This document shows, in pieces, positions 37,271 through 46,200 of a DNA stretch of 64,000 nt. Source of the DNA: Pelecanus crispus. Lineage: Eukaryota > Chordata > Aves > Pelecaniformes > Pelecanidae. Within the stretch, counting starts at the first letter, position 1. Every line of letters begins with the position of its first letter. The stretch is from positions 3,706,001 to 3,770,000 of the forward strand of contig NC_134676.1 in assembly GCF_030463565.1 (NCBI RefSeq). The letters are read 5' to 3'. Made by a program: the position numbers and the translations under genes. Under the pieces are notes generated by a model, which was not told the origin of the DNA, made no database searches, and saw only the letters and a list, made by a program, of their open reading frames with translations.

Positions 37271-37360
37271 GCCTACGATTCAAACAGATTTTATCCCTTC
37301 TCAGGGGTTAGCTGGTACATTTTGGGCCAGGTTTCGGGTCCAGGCTGACATCTACCTGCC
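37226..37360 (+). repeat. Inverted repeat, right arm (CR1 end plus flank)
   Basis: Partner of 35289-35431. It consists of the end of CR1 copy E and its 3' flank as far as CAGGCTGACATCTACCTGCC, after which the two arms diverge. Since the CR1 here is over 300 bases long and the left arm has only its tip, this is the more likely source copy. Confidence 0.85.
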
Positions 37361-39569
37361 CACGAGCAACGCCATCCCCAGCAGCACAAGCCGCAGCTAT
37401 CACCCCCCTTTCAGAGCATCTCCCCACCCCAGGTACCATGCACATTTTTATCAGCTTCATTATGCTTATTTCTGTATTATTCCATATGGGCACATACATA
37501 TGGTCTGTTTAAAGAAGTTTGCAGGGTTAATTAGAAAGCGGTTCTTTAGCAGTTCTTTAATATTTAGCACTTCTGGAGTAATTTTCACCTGCAGAGATCA
37601 CAAAGCCAGGCGAGCGCTGCTGGCCCAGCCGTATGGGTGGGCAACCAGAGGTGCTAAAGCCCAGGTCCCTACTCACAGGGAAAGAGATGTGGCCAAGATC
37701 ACCTAGAGGACCTATGGCAGGGCCAAAAAAAAAAAATATTATTGACTCCCGGACCGCGTTCCTATTCTCCATCCCTTCACGGCACACACCACGTTATGCT
37801 TTTTGTCACTCTGTTCGTGACAATAATGTAATTGCAGTCATCGAGTCATCGGCAAGGCAAGAGGAACTGCAAAGGGGGGGTGGAAAAAAACCCCTAAAGA
37901 CATCAATCTCATTTATAACAGCCTGGAAAGTTTTTAAAATTTAAAAAGTATAATGCATGTATTAATGGCCATGTCCAGTGTGTCTTTCACCAGCAGATAC
38001 GGGAATGAGAAGGAACTCTTTTTTTTTTTTTTTTTATTTTCCCCTTATCAATTTACCATATGCATCACAGTGGAAAAGGGATTGAGGTTCTCTAAGGAAA
38101 CGAGGGAATCGGCCTCAGTGTACGCGAGGTCACTCCGGAGGCTGGTGAACAAGACGTTAAACTAAAAATGTCACCAAATCCCCATTTTTTTCAGGATGCA
38201 GAGGCGACCATTTGAAAAGCAATGGGAATTTCCTGCGAGCGCAGCAGGCCCAGCCGCTGATGCTGTTCTGCTTTTTGGCACCCTGCTCTGTCACCCCCGG
38301 GCCAGGTGGCTGCACCCCGGGCACCCGACCTCCGGAACGGCCTCGGCTGCGGCATCGGCAACTGCGGAATTTGATGGGCTGTTTAATGGGCAGCTTATAC
38401 TTGGGGCCATTAATTATTTGGCGGTGAAGTGAGGAATCCACCTCTTTCCTCGGACTCTGCTTTCCTAACAAACCTTAATTTTTTTTTTCTTTTAGATGCC
38501 AGCAAATCATGTTCGTCCCCTCCTCAATTTTTTCATACTGTTTATCACAAAGCAGATTTTTGAGCAGATTTTGGGCCTGGGCGAGTAAAGTCTCACAACC
38601 ATTTAATAAGGCTGTCCCAAAACCTAGCCCCTAACTAATTTAGATCCAGATTCTGCAAATACCGCCAGCGATTCCAGGCCCGTTAGGCGTCTCCCCGGCC
38701 TGCTCGTGTGAACGTTTGCAAGACTGGGGCTCTAAAATTATCCCGGCGCTCCTGCCTGCATCCAGGAGAGCCAAAGCCCGGGAATACCCTGCCCGCACGG
38801 CGCGTTGGTTTTGCGCGCGCGCACGCGTCCCCGCCGTGTTTTATGGCTGGTGTCTCGTTTAGTTGCGTGGAATTGTTTGCGAAATGGATTTTGCTTACAG
38901 CAGCCGTGATTTTAAGAGGCTTGGCTTCGCCTTCCAACGGGAATAAGCGATTTACCCAGCGACCTTAAGCAACTTCGCCGCCCGCGCTTATGATACGGAA
39001 AGGGAGCTACTCGGTGGCGGGAGCGCGCGCGGGATGGGGACCCTCGGGGACTTCTCCTGCCCCGCAAATTTTGGCGCTGGGAAGTCCGAGCCGGAGTCGT
39101 GCAGGGCTGCACGAGCCGCGCAGCCTCTTGGTGGCTCAGTTTCCCCATCCTCTGCGGGTTCTGGCTGGCAGGTTTCGAATGGGGCGGGGGGGGGATCTGC
39201 GGAGTACCCCCGGGTGCCAGAAATTATTACCGCTAGTAGTACCCATAATGAGAATAGTCATAGCGCTACGTGCTCCTCGTTTCTGCTTCTCGTTTTGTGA
39301 GATTTGGAGTATACTTGGCCGCTGTGAAATACTCTCCCTTCCTTTGGCGACAGGTGCTGTAAAAGTGCAAAGTATTATTAGCATTATTGCTTTTCGCACC
39401 GTGCCCTCTTTCGATGCCCAGAATCATATCTATATATTTTTTTTTTTTAAATGGCTGGATCACGTTTAATACTTCAATATTGACAACGAGCTAAGGCGTC
39501 TCCGGCACACCCAGGCTTCGGGGGCTCCCCCCCCCCCACTTTGCCCCCACTGGGTGCCGAGGGACCGTG
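37361..39569. other. Region upstream of the SMAD7 minisatellite; becomes CpG-rich after 38690
   Basis: No supported gene. T-runs occur at about 38020-38035 and 38479-38488. From about 38690 the sequence becomes rich in CpG (GCGCGCGCGCACGCGTCC at 38813-38830 and a GGAGCGCGCGCGGGATGG stretch near 39020), suggesting the outer shore of the SMAD7 CpG island. A MIR-like minus-strand remnant may lie at 37650-37720 but is too weak to call. Confidence 0.5.
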
Positions 39570-40455
39570 CTGGGGGGCCCAGCTGCTCCGCACCCCCGGC
39601 GGGGTCCCCCCCCAATTCCCGGGGCGGAGGGGGGGGGTCCCAGCCTCTCCGCACCTGCTCCACACCCCTGGTGGGGGTCCCCCCCCCCTTCCCGGGGCAG
39701 CACCCCCAGCAGGGGTCCCCCCCACGCCATTCCCGGGGCAGAGGGGGGGGTCCCAGCCTCTCTGCATCCACGCAGCACCCCCAGCGGGGTCGTCCCCCCC
39801 CCCCCCCCATTCCCGGGACAGCACCCCCGGCGGGGTCTCCCCCCTTCCCGGGGCAGCACCCCCGGCGAGGTCCCCCCCCATTCCCGGGACAAGGGGGGCT
39901 CCCAGCCTCTCCGCACCCGTGCAGCACCCCCCAGCGGGGTCCCCCCCCATTCCCGGGACAGCACCCCCAGCGGGGTCCCCCCCCCATTCCGGGGCAGGGG
40001 GGGCTCCCAGCCTCTCCGCACCCGTGCAGCAACCCCATCACCCCCCCCCCCCAATTCCCGGGGCAGGGGGGGCTCCCAGCCTCTCCGCACCCGTGCAGCA
40101 CCCCCAGCGGGGTTCCCCCCCCCCCATTCCCGGGACAGCACCCCCAGCGGGGTCCCCCCCCCCATTCCGGGGCAGGGGGGGCTCCCAGCCTCTCCGCACC
40201 CGCGCAGCACCCCCAGCGGGGTCCCCCCCCATTCCCGGGACAGCACCCCCAGCGGGGTCCCCCCCCCATTCCGGGGCAGGGGGGGCTCCCAGCCTCTCCG
40301 CACCCGTGCAGCAACCCCATCACCCCCCCCCCCCCCAATTCCCGGGGCAGGGGGGGCTCCCAGCCTTTCCGCACCCGCGCAGCACCCCCGGCGGGGTCCC
40401 CCCCCATTCCCGCGGGTTTGGGGGGGGGGGTGGGGGGCAGCACCCCCGGGCGCTA
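39570..40455. repeat. GC-rich two-box minisatellite upstream of SMAD7
   Basis: Two boxes alternate: box A (CAGCACCCCCAGCGGGGTCC, then a C-run and ATTCCCGGGA) and box B (GGGGCAGGGGGG, CTCCCAGCCTCTCCGCACCC). By eye there are about fifteen A boxes and eight B boxes. A higher-order period of about 282 bases is visible: the variant GTGCAGCAACCCCATC occurs at 40024 and 40306. The array has almost no stops on either strand, so frames of 325-504 codons appear in five frames; they encode Pro/Gly/Ser repeats and are not genes. C- and G-runs give high i-motif/G-quadruplex potential. Confidence 0.92.
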
Positions 40456-40561
40456 CCGGCTCATCCCCGCGGCGCGGGGTCTGGGGGGGGACGGACACAC
40501 GGACACCCACAACCTTTCAGCAACCCGAGCCGCCGCTTGCGCCAGGCGGTTGGAGATAAAT

Positions 40562-40569
40562 ATAATATA

Positions 40570-40603
<34 letters not shown>
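40562..40603. repeat. (TA)n followed by T18
   Basis: An alternating AT tract (about 40565-40586) passes directly into 18 T. It lies between the minisatellite and the SMAD-binding element and may act as an easily melted boundary. It is not obviously a TATA box, since the mammalian SMAD7 promoter is usually described as TATA-less. Confidence 0.85.
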
Positions 40604-40620
40604 CCCCGGAGCGACACGGT

Positions 40621-40637
40621 GTCTAGACGCCCACGTG
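40621..40637 (+). promoter_or_regulatory. SMAD7: SMAD7 promoter: SMAD-binding palindrome plus E-box
   Basis: GTCTAGAC (40621-40628) is the palindromic SMAD-binding element, and CACGTG (40632-40637) is a canonical E-box three bases further on. Established knowledge: the mouse and human SMAD7 promoters carry a GTCTAGAC element needed for TGF-beta induction, with a nearby E-box used by TFE3. The same pair, 1575 bases upstream of the start codon and just before a GC-box-rich stretch (GGGGCCGGGGCCGGGCCGGG), marks this as the proximal promoter. Transcription probably starts shortly downstream, but no initiator can be fixed from the sequence. Confidence 0.82.
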
Positions 40638-40857
40638 ACGGGGCCGGGGCCGGGCCGGGCCGGGGCTGCGCCCGCTGCGCACTGGAGCCGGGGGGGGGGG
40701 AACGGGGAGGAGGAGGAGGGGGGGGGGCCGGGCGCGGCCGAGCGCGCAAACACCGCGCTGCTGCCGGCTCCGCCGCCGGCTCCGGCCGCCGGGGCTTCCC
40801 CCCCCCCCCCCCCCTCCCCGCAGCAAGGGGAAAGACGGAGGCGCTGGTGCGGGGAGG

Positions 40858-41001
40858 GAGCGTCGTTGCAGCGAGCGGAGGGAAGAGGGAGGAAAAAAAA
40901 AAAAAAAAAAGGCAGAAAAAAAAAAAAGGGCAAGAAAGGAGGAGGAGGAGGAGGAGGGGAAGGAAGGCAGGAAGGAGGAGGGGGAAAAAAAAAAAAAAAA
41001 A
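40858..41001 (+). repeat. Purine-rich tract (GGA/A-run) in the SMAD7 leader
   Basis: Nearly continuous purines: GGGAAGAGGGAGG, A18, GGCAG, A-run, GGGCAAGAAAGGAGG, a GAG repeat, GGAAGGCAGGAAGGAGG and A18. It could form triplex or R-loop structures close to the start of transcription and is a difficult region to sequence. Confidence 0.75.
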
Positions 41002-42031
41002 GCCACCGAGCCAGACGCGCCGGCAGCACGGAGAGGGTCGCCGGCGGGCTGCCCCCGCACCCATGTAAGCCCCGCCGGGAGATTTGGGAGAGGCGGCGGC
41101 TGCCAGCGGAGCGGCGCGGAGCGGAGCGGGGGCGGCAGCCCGGCTCTCCCCCCGCCGGCAGCACGCTGCTGGGGAAGGAGGGGACACAGCCCCGCTTGCC
41201 TTTTTTTTTTTTTTTTTTTTTTTTTGATTCTTTCTTTCTCTTCGTAGCAGCCGGATCAAGACTCCCGTGTGTGTGTGTGTGGATTAAAACCTTGGGGAAG
41301 AAGGAGGAAAAAAAAAAAAACAAAAAACCAACCAAAAAACCAAACAACCCCCAGAACCCCGCATCAGGACGACCTGGGCTTTAAAAAGGGATACAACACT
41401 CTGGATGCGCTTGTTCTTCTCTTTTGTGACAGATGCTTACACCGCTTCCGACGTCCAAACCTTAGGGTTGGTGTTTTGGCTTTTTAATTTTTTTTAATTT
41501 CCCCCCTCCCCCCCCCCCCCCCCAAACAGACATCGTTTCGGCTTCTTGCTTGCTTCTTTTTTTTCTCTCCATTCTTGCCCTGCGTCGCATCAATCCCCGC
41601 TCTACCCCCCCCCGCGCCCCCCGGCACCCCCCCCAGCACCGGCGGGTTGATGGGAGCTGCGGCCCCGGGGAGGCCGAGGATCCCCCGCGGCTCCAGCCGC
41701 GCTCCGCAGCCGCGCAGGGGCCAGCTCCGCCCGCCTCCCCCCAGCGCGATGCGCCGCAGACTGTAGACGGGCTTTTTGATTTTTTTTTTTTTTTTCTCTC
41801 CCTCCCTTTTCTTTTTTGGGCAAAGCCAGAGCGAGCAGCGGACTCCCCCCCCCATCCCCTCCTTTTTTTTTTTTTTTCCCCTCCCCTCTTTTTTTTATTT
41901 TTTTTTTTAAATTTTTTTTTTTTTTTTAAATTTTTATTTTTTTCGTTCCTGGCAGCGGGCAGAGGCGCGGGCCGGCGCAGCCCCCCGCGGGAGGCGGCGG
42001 GGACCCGCGGCCCCAGCGCGGAGACTGGCGC

Positions 42032-42406
42032 ATGCCACAGCCCGCCTCGGCCCCGCCGCCGCCGCCGCCGCCGCCTTCCCCCCGCCGCCCGCCGCCGCCC
42101 GCCGCCGCCCGCCGCCGCGTCTCGGCTCCCGGCCCCTTCATGCGCGGCGGACGACATGCCCGTTTTGTAGCCGGGGGCCCCTCCTCTCGTCCCGCATGTT
42201 CAGGACCAAACGCTCGGTGCTCGTTCGGCGGCTTTGGCGGAGCCGTGCGCCCGGCGGCGAGGAGGAGGAGGAGGCGGCGGCGGGCGAGCCCGGCGCGGCG
42301 GCGGCGACCGAGGCCCGGGCGCATGTGTGCGGCGGGGGGCGCGGGTGCTGCCCGGGCAAGGCGGGCCGCGGCGGCCGGGCGGCCGCGGGCGCGGAGGCGG
42401 AACTGA
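42032..42406 (+). other. Overlapping upstream ORF in the SMAD7 leader
   Basis: An AUG at 42032, with a second in-frame AUG at 42140, opens a 124-codon frame that passes the SMAD7 start codon out of frame and stops at 42406. The product is a Pro/Ala/Arg-rich string from CCG-repeat DNA with no domain. It is annotated only because such overlapping upstream frames reduce translation of the main frame. It would apply only if the transcript starts upstream of 42032. Confidence 0.4.
42156..42170 (+). other. Minimal upstream ORF (Met-Pro-Val-Leu-stop)
   Basis: ATGCCCGTTTTGTAG ends 25 bases before the SMAD7 AUG. It has G at -3, whereas the SMAD7 AUG has C at -3 and T at +4. A scanning ribosome would therefore meet the short frame first and could reinitiate poorly at so short a distance. 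This is an inference from context rules. Confidence 0.5.
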
Positions 42407-42706
42407 AGGCGCTGACCCACGCCGTGCTGAAGCGGCTGAAGGAGCGGCAGCTGGAGGGGCTGCTGCACGCCGTGGAGTCCCGCGGCGGGGCGCGGACCCC
42501 CTGCCTGCTGCTGCCCGCCAAGGCCGACTCGCGGCTGGGCCAGCACTGGTACCCGCTGCCGGTGCTGCTCTGCAAGGTGTTCCGCTGGCCCGACCTCCGC
42601 CACTGCTCCGAAGTGAAGCGCTTGTGTTGCTGTGAATCCTACGGCAAGGCTCACCCCGAGCTCGTCTGCTGCAACCCGCACCACCTCAGCCGGCTCTGCG
42701 AGCTAG
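42196..42706 (+). CDS. SMAD7: SMAD7 exon 1 (N-terminus and MH1-like domain)
   Basis: SMAD7 is the inhibitory SMAD that binds activated type I TGF-beta/BMP receptors, recruits SMURF ubiquitin ligases and also acts in the nucleus. Exon 1 encodes 170 codons plus one base. It opens with MFRTKRSVLVRRLWRSRAPG, the family N-terminus, followed by an acidic/Ala-Gly linker. The MH1-like domain starts about residue 68 (LKALTHAVLKRLKERQL). It contains VFRWPDLRH (128-136), the cysteine cluster CCCESYG (144-150) and CCNPHHLSRLC (158-168), whose Cys/His residues match the MH1 zinc-site region. Compared with human SMAD7 the exon is about 34 residues shorter, mainly in the linker. It ends at a GTAAGG donor after the first base of Glu171. 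SMAD6 is excluded by the N-terminus and by FRWPDLRH/CCCESYG. Confidence 0.97.
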
Positions 42707-43235
42707 GTAAGGCGGGGGGGGGCGGGGGGTGCAGCCCCGCTGGGTCCCCTGCGCGCTGAACTTTGCCCCCCCCCCCAAAAAAAAAAAAAACAACAACCCC
42801 AACAACCCGCAACGCAAAAAAAAAAAAAAAAACCCCACGTAAAGTTTGCAATGCTGTGCTTGAAGTGCTGCTGCGGATTTGGGGGAGGGGGTGCCCCCCC
42901 GCCGGCCCCGCGCCGTGCCGGGGGATTAGGGCCGGCCCCGCCGCTGCCGCGGCTCCGGGAGCCAGGGAGGCCCCGATCAGACAGCCCGAGCGGCAGATAG
43001 CAGCGAGCCTGGCGCCAGACGGCCCCTTTTGTTTATCTGACAGCTAAATATCAAGGCAATCACCGCCTCGCTGCCCTGCCTCCAACCCCCAGAGCTAAGA
43101 CAAACAGTTTTGCTAAAAGAATGCCACTGTTATCATAAGTTCCTATCTTTTTTCTTTTTTTTTTTTTCCCCTCCCCCCCCCCTTCTTCTTTCTCATGGCT
43201 CTGCCTTTATTTTCTCTCTACTTTTCTAATTCCAG
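42707..43235 (+). other. SMAD7: SMAD7 intron 1 (529 bp)
   Basis: Donor GTAAGG at 42707 and acceptor TTTTCTAATTCCAG ending at 43235, phase 1. It is GC-rich at the start, with G-, C- and A-runs (42715-42835). The second half has a long pyrimidine stretch before the acceptor. No other feature was seen. Confidence 0.93.
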
Positions 43236-43289
43236 AGTCTCCCCCTCCACCCTACTCCAGATACCCAATGGATTTTCTCAAACCAACCG
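43236..43289 (+). CDS. SMAD7: SMAD7 exon 2 (PY motif)
   Basis: This 54-base exon completes Glu171 and encodes SPPPPYSRYPMDFLKPT (172-188) plus the first base of Ala189. PPPPY is the PY motif that binds WW domains of SMURF1/2 and NEDD4-type ligases, by which SMAD7 brings these enzymes to the receptors. The residues after it (SRYPMDFLKP) are part of the family's conserved WW contact. Phase 1 in and out agrees with exons 1 and 3, so skipping it would keep the frame but remove the PY motif. Acceptor TTCCAG and donor GTAAGT are canonical. Confidence 0.96.
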
Positions 43290-46200
43290 GTAAGTGGACT
43301 TTTTCAATGCAGCCTGCACATTAAAAAAAAAAAAAAGGGAAAACAGCCCCTTTCTCAGGGGAAACGTCTCCCGCCTCCTTTGTCACGCCGCGATGCGTTT
43401 GGCTTCTCGGGCTGCTTGCGTGCTTGCTGGTACCCCCCTGCAAGAATGGACATTAATTTAGCTCAGACACCCTCCGCGCAAAGTAGGATTTTTTAAAAAA
43501 AAAAAAAAAAAAAACTCTGGCAGGCAGCTTGAGGAGGGATTGCAATGCAGCGCAGGCCTTCGCTGCTCAAGGCGCTCGGAAAGCAAGGAAAACCAGGGGC
43601 TCCGGCTGTAAATGGCAGTGGTGCTGCTCGCTCCCCGCGCCCCTGGGTGAATTTGTAGGGATTTAGGTTGGGATCCAGCCCAGCTCGGGCTGGCATCTCC
43701 CTGATGGCTGGGAATCCCAGTGAGACTGGACAAACAGAGCCGATAGAAATCTGTGTTTTAAGGAGAGCCCAATCCCACCTTATCAGGTTGAAACAATTAG
43801 GAAAGGGGGGGGTTGAAAAGTTACTTGGTTTTAATTTTTTTTTTTTTTTTTTTTTTAAGCACCGCTCTGCGTGCCTGTTGCTTGTAATTGAATGTCAGGG
43901 TGCCAGGGGAGAAGCCCATTTGAGGCTGGCACCAGCTCTTTTGCGGTTGTCTGCATAAACTCTTGGTTGGCAGCGAGCTCGCCGACGGGCTGGAAGGAGG
44001 AGGAGAGGTGGGGAGAATCGGAAACGGGGGGGTGCTCGGGGAGGAGCCGCTCCTGGCTCCCCAAGGCTTAGTGGATCTGGAATGTTGGCTGGAGCAGGGG
44101 GGGGGTCCCTGCGGTTGCGCCCCTCGGTCACCGCAGGCAGGAGGGGCACGGCGGTGCAGGGTGGCACAGATGCACCTCTGAAGACCAATATCAGGTCATA
44201 TTATTTTTTAAATTTTTTTTTTTATTTGGCCAAAAGTGCAGTTGCTGTAACATTGCTGCTCTGCAGTTAACTTGAGGTTGCCTTGGACACGTAGGGTACC
44301 GTTGTGGGGTCCCATCCTGCCCGCTGCTCCCTGGCAGGCTGGACTGTGGTTTTTCCCCTCTGAGAAACACTAATAACTCTTCTTATGCCTTGTAGAAATA
44401 AGGAAAGCTGTTTAACAAACAGTTGGGTTGCAAAGCACGAAATGTTTTGCCTCAGCGTGAAAAAACAGGAGATAAAGGCTCATGAATGAAAGCGGGATAT
44501 CGGGAGTAGGCTCAGCATCCTGAGCACGTGCTGGGATGCGGAAGGGTTGTTCCAGACTCTGAGGGTCTCCTGGCTCGTGGAGTTTCGGGGGTTTGGGTGA
44601 GATTGGCATCGTTTCTGACTGCGTCCCTGCTGCGGAATGCTCCCCCAAAAGTTTCTATTTCTGCCTTTAGTGCCTTTGTGTCTACCCAGCGATGATCCTG
44701 GCGTGGGACGCGAAGGGGTTCGGAGCTGCGGGAAAGAAGGGTTAAAGCTTGCCTTCGGTTTCCTGCAAAGATGTTGGGATAAATCTATTAGCAGGGTTTA
44801 AACATCCAATCTGCCTCTGCCAGGACCTCATTTTCAGTTAGCCGAGTGATATATTTATTCATTAGCAAGTGTTGACATAAGGTAGCAAAATGTGTGTAAA
44901 CAGAAAAGCCGCAGAACATGAATGTGCCATTTCGAAAGGAAAAGTTATTCCTATCGGCCAATAGGAAGTGATTAACGCTGCCCATCGGAAACGCAGAAAC
45001 AACTGGGTTACTCACCAAAAAGTCCTCCTTTTTTTTCCTTTTTAAAAGAAAAATCCGTTTGGCAGCTGAACTCTTGACTAACGGGGCCGCGACGGGCACA
45101 AGCGGAGCCCGGGAGTCTGTTGCCGCAGGTGGGTTTTGCAAGCTCAGGGCTTCTCGGCATTTCCTCTCCGGAGGGACCGAGGGTTTCCCGTCCCAGCGTC
45201 AGTGCCATCTCCTGCGGCGTCTTCCCAGCTGCGTGTTGAGGATTGCTCGCCGTGGGCTGGCTAGGTGGAAGAGGAACAGGAGATGATGACGGGAAGGTGT
45301 GAAGCCTTTTACCTGGCCGATGCGCGTGAGCCATCTTCTCCCCTGGCACCTTGGCTGGGAACGGTCCCTCCATTTAGACTGGGGCAGCTGCATCCGCCAG
45401 TGGAGCAGGGAGTGTGCATCCAGCTGGAAACTTCGCTTTTCCATCAAGCGTGATAGCGTAGTAAATACTGAAGTATTTAGTGCTACGTCTTGTAAGTGCT
45501 TCGTACGGACAGACAGACAGGAGTACCGGGACAGGCACAGGTTCTGACGGCGGTTGCCAGTTCTCATGATCATAGAATCACAGAATGGTTTGGGTGGGAA
45601 GGGACCTTTGAAGGCCATCCAGCCCAGCCCCCTGCCATGGGCAGGGACATCTTCAACTGGGTCAGGGTGCTCAGAGCCCCGTCCAACCTGGCCTGGGATG
45701 TTGATGGGGCATCTCCCACCTCTCTGGGCAGCCTGTGCCAGTGCTTCACCACCCTCATCGTAAAACATTTATTCCTTGTATCTAGTCTGAATCTCCCCTC
45801 TTTCAGTTTAAAACCATTATGATGGGGATTTCTTTTTTTTTTTTTTTTTTTGGAGGTGATGGAGGCTGAGACAGCCTGTGTTGCTGGCTGGAGAGACGCA
45901 GGGATGGACGGGGAGCTGGGGGTCTGCTGCAGGCAGTGAAATGCTGCATCAGGCTGTGTGTTGATAGAATAGATCTGGTATTTGTGCGCTCGCCGTAGAG
46001 CAGAAAGATCTGCCCTTGGCAGCCGGGTGACCTGCGAGAAGGCTGTAAGTCCAGGCTGGCTTGCTCCTTCATCCAAGGAGAGGACTTTCCCTCTTCCTTA
46101 CACGGGACGGTTGTGGGGATGGGCGATGGTGGCTTGCGCGGGGCCGGGCTCACGCTGCAATCCTGGAGACGTGTGGGAGCTCAGCATCCCCGATATCCCT

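Larger units (their letters stand above)
40638..42195 (+). promoter_or_regulatory. SMAD7: SMAD7 CpG island and 5' leader region
   Basis: Very GC-rich DNA with many CpG, interrupted by C17 (40798-40814), A and T runs (40894-40911, 40982-41000, 41200-41225, 41778-41795, 41864-41945), a GGA-rich purine tract and a CCG-rich stretch (42047-42118). It contains the GC boxes after the SMAD element and the transcribed leader before the start codon. Frames of over 200 codons here are compositional artefacts. If transcription starts near 40.7-40.8 kb the 5' leader is about 1.4 kb; a start nearer the coding region is equally possible. Confidence 0.65.

Noticed and set aside
36906..37706. 266-codon open frame on the + strand
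   Set aside because: It runs through CR1 copy E and the right arm of the inverted repeat. It is in the untranslated 3' region of CR1, so it is accidental.
37650..37720. Possible minus-strand MIR/L2 remnant (GTGGCCAAGATCACCTAGAG)
   Set aside because: Only one short block resembles the consensus and no second diagnostic block was found.
1..39500. Search for exons of DYM, the human gene upstream of SMAD7
   Set aside because: No stretch resembling the dymeclin C-terminus or other exons was seen. The human intergenic distance is also large, so absence is expected.
39466..41068. Overlapping long open frames (up to 504 codons) in five reading frames
   Set aside because: They follow the C/G-rich minisatellite, which lacks stop codons in either strand. 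The products are Pro/Gly/Ser repeats with no domain, and opposite frames are open at once.
41462..42684. Minus-strand frames of 231-276 codons across the SMAD7 leader and exon 1
   Set aside because: They are shadows of GC-rich DNA and the SMAD7 coding frame on the other strand.
42196..42706. Identification as SMAD6 instead of SMAD7
   Set aside because: SMAD6 also begins MFR-KRS and has an MH1-like domain. However the FRWPDLRH...CCCESYG stretch and the exon 2/3 sequence (SRYPMDFLKPT, DCPDSVPSS) match SMAD7.
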